55,337 bases of DNA, taken from positions 1-55,337 of the forward strand of contig NZ_JACVEW010000023.1 in the NCBI RefSeq assembly GCF_017776525.1, written 5' to 3'. Shown here one piece after another: positions 47,184-52,730 of this stretch. This DNA is from Marinobacterium alkalitolerans. GTDB taxonomy: Bacteria > Pseudomonadota > Gammaproteobacteria > Pseudomonadales > Balneatricaceae. The stretch's first letter is position 1. Every line of letters starts with the position of its first letter. Under the pieces are notes generated by a model, which was not told the origin of the DNA, searched no databases, and saw only the letters and a list, made by a program, of their open reading frames with translations. The position numbers and the translations under genes are program-made.

Positions 47184-48424
47184 GTAGCGGCAACCTGACG
47201 TCCCCCCAGCAATCTGAGCTTTTCCGCTGGAACAATGCACTTGAGCCCGAGGCATATGCGCATGCAACCTACCAGATTGTGGCACACTGTGACCCCTTAG
47301 CTGCCGCTACAGCCATGGCTATGGAACAAAGCGCCTCTACCGTGGCCATTGCCGGCTACGTCAGCCCTGAACAGGTCGAAGATTGGACCATTCGAGTCGT
47401 ATCGGTCGAACAGGGCAATCAGACAACAACCTCAGACATAAGCTGCTATGGTTTGGCCACCGAGGTCTACCCGAAACATACACGCATCACGCCCTGTACA
47501 GTGACACTTGCCATTCCAAAGTTGCTGCTGAATCGTTCGTATGTGCAATGGCTCAACGTGCTCGTGGGCGAACTGCCCCGCTTGGGGTTCCTGTCGGCTT
47601 TTCGCTTGACACACGTTACCGGACTGAATGACTGGGGGCCGAATCCTGCATTCGGCATTGCTGGCATCCGTAAAACGCTGGGCATTCAGAAAGGCCCTAT
47701 TTTGTGTCGCTCCATGCGCCCTGCGGTCGGTTTGGATACGACCACTATGGTACGCCTCAATGAGGCAGTACTGCGCGGAGGCTTTCATTTGGTCAAAGAC
47801 GACGAACTGATGGTTTTTGAATCTGACTCCGCATTTGAACAACACGTTAAGGCAATGGTCGACTGTCGCGATCGTATTCAAAATGAATGCCAGGAGCGCA
47901 AAGGGTACCTGGCTACCCTGATCTGTGACCCCGAAGAGCTGGAGCGCCGCTGGGAGATCTGCTGTGAGCAGGGTGTAGATGGCGTGCTCATTGCTCCCTT
48001 CATTCAAGGCATAGGCACGCTTGCACAGATGGCAGCACGCAAAACATTACCCATCCTGGCACATAATACGGGTGCAGAAACGCTGACCCGTCACCCACAT
48101 TGGGGAATGGCTGAGGCAGTGTGGAACACACTCATTCGACACGCAGGGGCCGACTGGCTGGTCACCAGCGGAGGGTTCGGTGAGTGCTCCCCACCGACTC
48201 CTGAAGAGCAGGTCACTTTGTCGGCCATGCAGTCACCAACATCCAGTCCAGACTCCATGCCAATCCTGCAGGGCGGAAAATGCCCTGAAGGGCTCGAACG
48301 ATATACCCACTGTGTGGGTAACGACGACTATATGCTCATTGTCGCCAGTTGGGTGGATGGCCACCCACAGGGCCTGGAAACAGCAGCACGCATATTCAGG
48401 GAGAGTCTTGGCCGGCTGGCTTAG
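47180..48424 (+). CDS. RuBisCO-like protein (form IV type) in a surface-glycan operon
   Basis: A 414-residue protein starting at the ATG that overlaps the previous stop (ATGA). It aligns by eye with the RuBisCO large subunit: N-terminal ATYQIVAHCDPLAAATAMAM and EQSAST, barrel segments RPAVGLD (180-186) and GGFHLVKDDELM, and C-terminal LQGGKCPEGLERYTHCVGNDD and GHPQGLETAARIFRESL. Lys206, Asp208 and Glu209 correspond to the metal ligands Lys201/Asp203/Glu204, and the 26-residue spacing from position 180 is exact. Catalytic Lys175 is Arg180, Lys177 is Ala182 and loop-6 Lys334 falls at Glu335, so CO2 fixation is excluded. It probably acts as an enolase or isomerase on a sugar phosphate or related compound. 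Confidence 0.85.
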   Translation: MSSGNLTSPQQSELFRWNNALEPEAYAHATYQIVAHCDPLAAATAMAMEQSASTVAIAGYVSPEQVEDWTIRVVSVEQGNQTTTSDISCYGLATEVYPKHTRITPCTVTLAIPKLLLNRSYVQWLNVLVGELPRLGFLSAFRLTHVTGLNDWGPNPAFGIAGIRKTLGIQKGPILCRSMRPAVGLDTTTMVRLNEAVLRGGFHLVKDDELMVFESDSAFEQHVKAMVDCRDRIQNECQERKGYLATLICDPEELERRWEICCEQGVDGVLIAPFIQGIGTLAQMAARKTLPILAHNTGAETLTRHPHWGMAEAVWNTLIRHAGADWLVTSGGFGECSPPTPEEQVTLSAMQSPTSSPDSMPILQGGKCPEGLERYTHCVGNDDYMLIVASWVDGHPQGLETAARIFRESLGRLA

Positions 48425-48802
48425 TCACTATTTGTATTCTTTACAATCAAATACAGTATTAAGGACTATTGAGCCTTTGCCTTACTGGGCATGGCCGTTA
48501 ATCTCGCTGCGGTTACGACAACAGGCACGGGCAGACGCCGTTGATTTTGTCGCCTATAGTCCGTTAGTATCTCTGCTTTAAGTTTTACAGTCATTACTTG
48601 AAATGGTCAGCGGCGAGCAACGGCGGCACAAGCACGGCTCTGATTGCCATTGCGCCACTTCTACTGGCTACGGATATCACAAGGTCCTTTACCGACCAGT
48701 GTAGCAGGGCTTTTCTTATAGTTGCGAGCAGTCACTGAGCACTTGAATACTCAGCAGCCTGTTCCAAGCACATACAATATTAAGCAAACAAAAGGAAAAC
48801 CG
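48425..48802. other. 378-bp intergenic stretch with no supported gene
   Basis: Between the RuBisCO-like gene and the DUF6447 gene. No frame has an RBS plus a recognisable product, and I see no terminator hairpin with a T run. A TACAAT at 48773-48778 may be a -10 box for the downstream gene, but there is no matching -35. A small RNA cannot be excluded. Confidence 0.45.
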
Positions 48803-49195
48803 ATGGCGACTATCACCATTGATGACAAAGAGTATAACCTGGAAGACCTGAGCGAAAACGCCCGCGCTCAGATCGGATCGATGCGCGTAGCTGATCAGGA
48901 AATCGCCTCACTGCAGTCCAAGATGGCACTGGCCCAGACCGCCCGTAATGCTTATGCGCGCCAGCTGGCCGCCAGCCTGCCGGAGAAGGAAGCGACCGCC
49001 AACAAGAAGAAAGATGTCATCACGATTGATGGCAAGAAATACAACGCTGCAGATTTCACCGATAACGCGAAGCAGCAGATTGCAATGTTGCGCCGGTGTG
49101 ATCAGAAACTGGCAACTCTTCAGGCTGAAAACGCCATAGCACAGACCGCCCGTAACGCTTATGCCGCAGCGTTAAAAGCAGCACTGGCTGGATAA
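48803..49195 (+). CDS. DUF6447-type small protein made of a tandem duplication
   Basis: A 130-residue soluble protein consisting of two copies of one module offset by exactly 69 residues: ITIDDKEYNLEDLSENARAQ (from residue 4) and ITIDGKKYNAADFTDNAKQQ (from residue 73); each ends with an identical QTARNAY block. Each copy looks like a short beta-hairpin followed by a long helix that could form a coiled coil. The family has no known function. The ATG at 48803 follows AAAGGA. It stands alone between the RuBisCO-like gene and the SapC gene and has its own terminator. Confidence 0.75.
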   Translation: MATITIDDKEYNLEDLSENARAQIGSMRVADQEIASLQSKMALAQTARNAYARQLAASLPEKEATANKKKDVITIDGKKYNAADFTDNAKQQIAMLRRCDQKLATLQAENAIAQTARNAYAAALKAALAG

Positions 49196-49230
49196 GAGTT
49201 CACTGTAGCAGTTGATCTGGCGCAATCACC

Positions 49231-49263
49231 CAAAACCCTACTGAAGCGTTTCAGTAGGGCTTT
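49231..49263 (+). terminator. Rho-independent terminator after the DUF6447 gene
   Basis: A perfect 10-bp stem, CCCTACTGAA (49236-49245) / TTCAGTAGGG (49250-49259), with a GCGT loop, preceded by AAAA and followed by CTTT, 36 nt behind the stop. Confidence 0.8.
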
Positions 49264-49359
49264 ACTCAAACTGGCGCCGAAAGCCGGTATTCTCTGGGCA
49301 AGCCCATAACAGCATCTGTTCCCCCATCTTTGACCCGCTTTCAACGATAGAGAGCTCCA

Positions 49360-50142
49360 ATGCCAAAGTATCAACCCATTACCAAAACCAGCTTTGCTCA
49401 TCTCAAATGGCAGCCGTGTAAAGATTTCCGTTTTGCCGCCAAAGACAACCTTGTGCCCCTAGTGGCACAAGAGCTGCCGACTGCTTGTATAAACCGCCCT
49501 ATCGCTTTTATAAAGCTCGGTGACAATTTTGTCCCGGCTGCTATTCAGTCCCTGCAACCAGGCCTGAATCTTCATGTCGGTACAGATGGGCAGTGGTTGA
49601 TACCCTATATTCCTGCACTTTACAGAGGCTACCCCTTCCTACTGTTGCAAACCAAAGAAGAGCAGCAGGTATTGTGCGTAGATACCGACAGCGGTTTGAT
49701 CAGTGAGCAGGGAGAACATCGCTTTTTTGAGGACGATGGCCAACCCACAGCGGCAGTCAACGAGGTGGTTGAGTTTCTAAAACAGGTTCAGCATAACCGC
49801 GAGCTGACTAAGCGCCTGTGTACTGCACTGGACGCGGAGGGGCTGATTGTCCCCTGGTCGATCAAGGTCAAAGACGCCTCGGGACAAGAGCACCCCGTTC
49901 AAGGCCTGTTCCGGGTCGATGAGGCCCGGTTCAACGCCCTGGATGGGGAGGCGGCTGCCCGGCTGCATCAGTCCGGGGCCTTACCGGTTGTATACTGCCA
50001 GTTGATCTCCATGCAGCACATGCAGGTGCTCGCACGGCTGGCGGAGTCGCGGACTCAGCAAGCTAACACCGAAGCGCCTGCCGAGGTGGATATCGAGGCC
50101 ATGTTTGGTGGCGGGGATGATACCTTGAAGTTTGATTTTTAA
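49360..50142 (+). CDS. SapC-family protein (S-layer related)
   Basis: A 260-residue protein of the SapC family, named for sapC in the S-layer secretion operon of Campylobacter fetus. Visible family features are FRFAAKDNLVPLVAQELPTA near residue 23, FIPAAIQSLQPG-like and WLIPYIPALYRGYPFLL near residue 78, VNEVVEFLKQVQHNRELTKR near residue 130 and the HQSGALPVVYCQLISMQHMQ segment near residue 208. There is no signal peptide or membrane helix. The molecular role of SapC is not established. Its presence near a type I exporter and a giant RTX protein supports the S-layer reading. A second SapC gene lies 1 kb away. Confidence 0.85.
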   Translation: MPKYQPITKTSFAHLKWQPCKDFRFAAKDNLVPLVAQELPTACINRPIAFIKLGDNFVPAAIQSLQPGLNLHVGTDGQWLIPYIPALYRGYPFLLLQTKEEQQVLCVDTDSGLISEQGEHRFFEDDGQPTAAVNEVVEFLKQVQHNRELTKRLCTALDAEGLIVPWSIKVKDASGQEHPVQGLFRVDEARFNALDGEAAARLHQSGALPVVYCQLISMQHMQVLARLAESRTQQANTEAPAEVDIEAMFGGGDDTLKFDF

Positions 50143-50233
50143 GCCCAGCCGGTTAACAGGTGCTGCCGGCTCAACATCGTCTGGTATGTCCCTGTCTTAT
50201 TCTTACGCTCCTCAATCAAGGCAGTCGTTCACA

Positions 50234-50872
50234 ATGTCCCAGCAGAGCACATACCCATTATGTCAGCAGTTCTCCGTGGGCTACAGCGCCTATGAAGATA
50301 GATTGATGCTAACCGCTGAGTTACCTAAGACGGGTCATACCACCCTACTGTTGACGCGGCGCATGGTGCTACTGGTACTTAAACAGATATTGAGCAAGCT
50401 GCCGGCCTTGACCGGCCTTGAGCAAACACCCGTGGCGTACTGGCAGGAGGTACTGCACCTGGCCCATCAACAGGCGATGCAGCGTCGTGCAACCGAGACT
50501 AAGGCCCAGCCGAATGCATCAGATGATGCCGAGGACACTGACGCCGACCGCCCTGACCATTCAGAGGGCCAGGACAATATTGAGCCTCAGCAAAAGCCCC
50601 CTACCCGCCTTTATATAGCCACGGAACTGACCACACAGCTGGACAGCGACCGATTGAAACTGGCGTTTAAGGGCCTGCCGGTGCCGGATGCGATGCAGAC
50701 TCCCTGTCCGCATGTGCCCGTGTTGGCAGTATCGCTGGAAGCCAATCATGTTCACCAGGTGATCCAGCTGCTGATCACTCAAGCGACGAATGCGATGTGG
50801 CACCTGCCGGTCGAGCTGCCCTGGCTGGAGACACCCAGTGACGCGCCGGTTACCCAAACACTGTCACACTGA
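50234..50872 (+). CDS. Uncharacterised protein behind SapC
   Basis: A 212-residue protein I do not recognise. The N-terminal ~95 residues (FSVGYSAYEDRLMLTAELPK, then LLLTRRMVLLVLKQILSKLP) and the last ~90 (FKGLPVPDAM, VLAVSLEANHVHQVIQLLIT) look folded; a low-complexity acidic linker rich in Asp, Glu and Gln (~105-145) joins them. It has no signal peptide. The start is uncertain: ATGs at 50132, 50186 and 50234 are all in frame and none has a strong RBS; I take the last. It follows sapC and precedes the tiny lipoprotein gene, so it is probably part of the same unit. Confidence 0.6.
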   Translation: MSQQSTYPLCQQFSVGYSAYEDRLMLTAELPKTGHTTLLLTRRMVLLVLKQILSKLPALTGLEQTPVAYWQEVLHLAHQQAMQRRATETKAQPNASDDAEDTDADRPDHSEGQDNIEPQQKPPTRLYIATELTTQLDSDRLKLAFKGLPVPDAMQTPCPHVPVLAVSLEANHVHQVIQLLITQATNAMWHLPVELPWLETPSDAPVTQTLSH

Positions 50873-50881
50873 GGTTGTCAA

Positions 50882-50962
50882 ATGATCCGCTTTCTGATTC
50901 TGTTTTCTGCCGCTCTGGTATTATCAGGCTGCTGTGGCGTTCCGTTTGTGCCCGGTATTTAA
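50882..50962 (+). CDS. 26-residue lipoprotein
   Basis: A very short gene: ATG at 50882 with GAGG six bases before it, coding a signal peptide (MIRFLILFSAALV), a lipobox LSGC at residues 14-17 and a mature tail of only ten residues, CCGVPFVPGI. The lipidated cysteine is followed by Cys-Gly, so it is expected to be released and acylated. Tiny lipoproteins of this style occur in many gammaproteobacteria without known function. It starts 9 nt behind the previous stop and is probably co-transcribed. Confidence 0.65.
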   Translation: MIRFLILFSAALVLSGCCGVPFVPGI

Positions 50963-51049
50963 GCTTTTCTGGCCTATTAGGCGCTTGCAGCCCCCTCAAG
51001 CCTCATGCCGCCCTGCAGCAGCCCCCGATCACTCACCCGGCAGGGCGAG

Positions 51050-51976
51050 TCACCCGCGACTCCACTTCTTCACCGTATCGGGGGAACGGTCCAGCAGTTT
51101 GGGCAGCTCACTTAATAGTTGATGCTCTTTTGCCCTGCTTGCCAGTTCCTTTCTTGCAGCCATGATTTCATCACTGCGCTTGCGGCTACGCAGGCCATCG
51201 AGAGTAACATCGAAGCGTTCACAAACCTCATGAACCAACCCCTGCAGGGTTTGAGTTAGGCGAGGATCGGATGCATCCTGGTCCGAACGTCCACTTGAAC
51301 CCACGCCTGATCCTCGAAGCAAGCCAAGACAAGATGAATGATGGTCATGCAATATAGTGCCCAGCTCTGCAGAAAGTGTCTTCTGACTCAATTTAGACAG
51401 ATCTGTGCATACCAAGAATTGCGCCTGCTTTAGGCTACCTGCCCCGCTTTTAAAATTCAGCGTTATCGGCTCAAGCACCTCCAGCGTTTGCAACTCCTGC
51501 ATCAGTGGTGCAGTCTGCTCAAAAGCACGTTCGATTGGCTGCAAGTGCTGCATAATGGTACGCAGACGTTGTGTGGGCTTGCCTTTGGAGGTAATAATTT
51601 TCTCACCGCTGCCCGCAAAGTGAGGAGCATCCGGGTAGACCGCCAGACTGGCCTTGCCCTGCTGCCGAATAAAGCCAAACGGGTAAAGTCGCAGCACATC
51701 CGGTAGCGCGCTGCCCTGCCAGTTCATCTGCACCCCGATTGCCGATGCATGATTTGATTTCAGCAGCATACAGGGCATCACGCCCCCGTCCGGAAGCTGA
51801 TAAAACAGAACCGGAAAATGCCGCGATAGCCGCCCCACCTCTTTATAGTGCACAGGGACAAAGAGCCAGTCCGCTGCAAACGCAAAGTTATTCGCGACAT
51901 GAAACTTCAAGTGTCGATGCCGCTCAAGTGACAGAACTTCGACACGTCCGGGGTTGGGCTTATTGTTTTCCGGCAT
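51050..51976 (-). CDS. SapC-family protein fused to a DnaA domain IV-like segment
   Basis: A 308-residue protein. Residues ~20-225 are a second, divergent SapC domain (HLKFHVANNFAFAADWLFVP, LRLYPFGFIRQQGKASLAVY, LQPIERAFEQTAPLMQEL). Residues ~241-308 resemble the DNA-binding domain IV of DnaA: an initial helix LQGLVHEVCERFDVTLDGL, then LRSRKRSDEIMAARKELASR, then a putative helix-turn-helix LLSELPKLLDRSPDTVKKW. In DnaA this region reads the DnaA box. It faces the first SapC gene convergently across the tiny lipoprotein. The fusion suggests a SapC protein that binds DNA; the level of similarity was judged by eye. Confidence 0.75.
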   Translation of the reverse strand: MPENNKPNPGRVEVLSLERHRHLKFHVANNFAFAADWLFVPVHYKEVGRLSRHFPVLFYQLPDGGVMPCMLLKSNHASAIGVQMNWQGSALPDVLRLYPFGFIRQQGKASLAVYPDAPHFAGSGEKIITSKGKPTQRLRTIMQHLQPIERAFEQTAPLMQELQTLEVLEPITLNFKSGAGSLKQAQFLVCTDLSKLSQKTLSAELGTILHDHHSSCLGLLRGSGVGSSGRSDQDASDPRLTQTLQGLVHEVCERFDVTLDGLRSRKRSDEIMAARKELASRAKEHQLLSELPKLLDRSPDTVKKWSRG

Positions 51977-52045
51977 AAATCAGTCCGTGGTGATACCAGC
52001 TATCGGGTCATTTATCGGACCGACAGAATAACGACTGACAAAAAG

Positions 52046-52654
52046 CTAGTCCAGTGGGTAGGATGTACGAAACCAGAGGTTACAGGCCCACTTTTCGCCC
52101 TCTATAACTGGCAAGCCACCATGCAGACTATCAGGGTGACGCTGCAAGCTGTTTTGATGCACATTAGAGAAGAACACCAAGCGACCTTGCTCTGCTTCAA
52201 CCATCAAATCCAGCTTGGGAAAAGCAGTTTCTCCCCCGGACTTGACCGTATTAAGGTAGCAAAGCGCCGTCAGGACACGCTGCCCCTTTTTCAGGCAACG
52301 CCTGCCTCTTTCCGTATTTGGGTCCCAGCCATCGTAGTGAGGTGCGTACTCTTGACCCTGAGCGTAATAAATGACTTGCAGGGATTCCGCCATACTCAGC
52401 GACAGACCGGCCCATCGGCTGATACGTCGGCAAACCGCTTCAACCACTGGGTCAGCGTTATGCTTAAGCCAACAATTGCTGCCAGAGCGTCTCGCACTCA
52501 GAACACCGGCCTTACCTGCACTGACGCGTGCCCGCTGCATCAGCGGCCTGGCCAGATTGATCAGGTGAGTGCATTCATCCGGGCTCAAACCTGCATCAAG
52601 CACTTCTATTCGTGGCTCTTGACTCAATACTAGAGGATGGGACATTGCAGTCAT
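52046..52654 (-). CDS. Prolyl-4-hydroxylase-like 2-oxoglutarate/Fe(II) oxygenase
   Basis: About 202 residues from the ATG at 52654; a TTG ten codons upstream and an ATG at 52645 are alternatives. It has the dioxygenase iron ligands HYDGWD (His, Asp) and the distal His with the 2-oxoglutarate lysine or arginine in HGGLPVIEGEKWACNLWFR, typical of prolyl 4-hydroxylases. SARRSGSNCWLKH is the common front segment. It lies 69 bp behind the SapC-DnaA-like gene on the same strand direction and beside a large adhesin, so a secreted-protein modification role is possible before export. The substrate is unknown. Confidence 0.87.
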   Translation of the reverse strand: MTAMSHPLVLSQEPRIEVLDAGLSPDECTHLINLARPLMQRARVSAGKAGVLSARRSGSNCWLKHNADPVVEAVCRRISRWAGLSLSMAESLQVIYYAQGQEYAPHYDGWDPNTERGRRCLKKGQRVLTALCYLNTVKSGGETAFPKLDLMVEAEQGRLVFFSNVHQNSLQRHPDSLHGGLPVIEGEKWACNLWFRTSYPLD

Positions 52655-52690
52655 CGCACTTTCACCATAAATCCCCCCACACAATGAATG

Positions 52691-52720
52691 AAAAAAGACC
52701 CAGCTTGAAGCTGGGCCTTT
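52691..52720 (-). terminator. Terminator after the large adhesin gene
   Basis: CCCAGC-TTGAA-GCTGGG forms a compact hairpin. On the minus strand it is followed by TCTTTTTT, 12 nt behind the adhesin stop at 52731, so it ends that transcript before the oxygenase gene. Confidence 0.8.
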
Positions 52721-52730
52721 GATATTTAAA

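Noticed and set aside
47180-48424. RuBisCO-like gene as the MtnW enolase of methionine salvage or as a true RuBisCO.
   Set aside because: No mtn genes nearby, catalytic lysines replaced, and it is in an operon with cytidylyltransferase and LicD-type genes. A phylogeny would be needed for full certainty.
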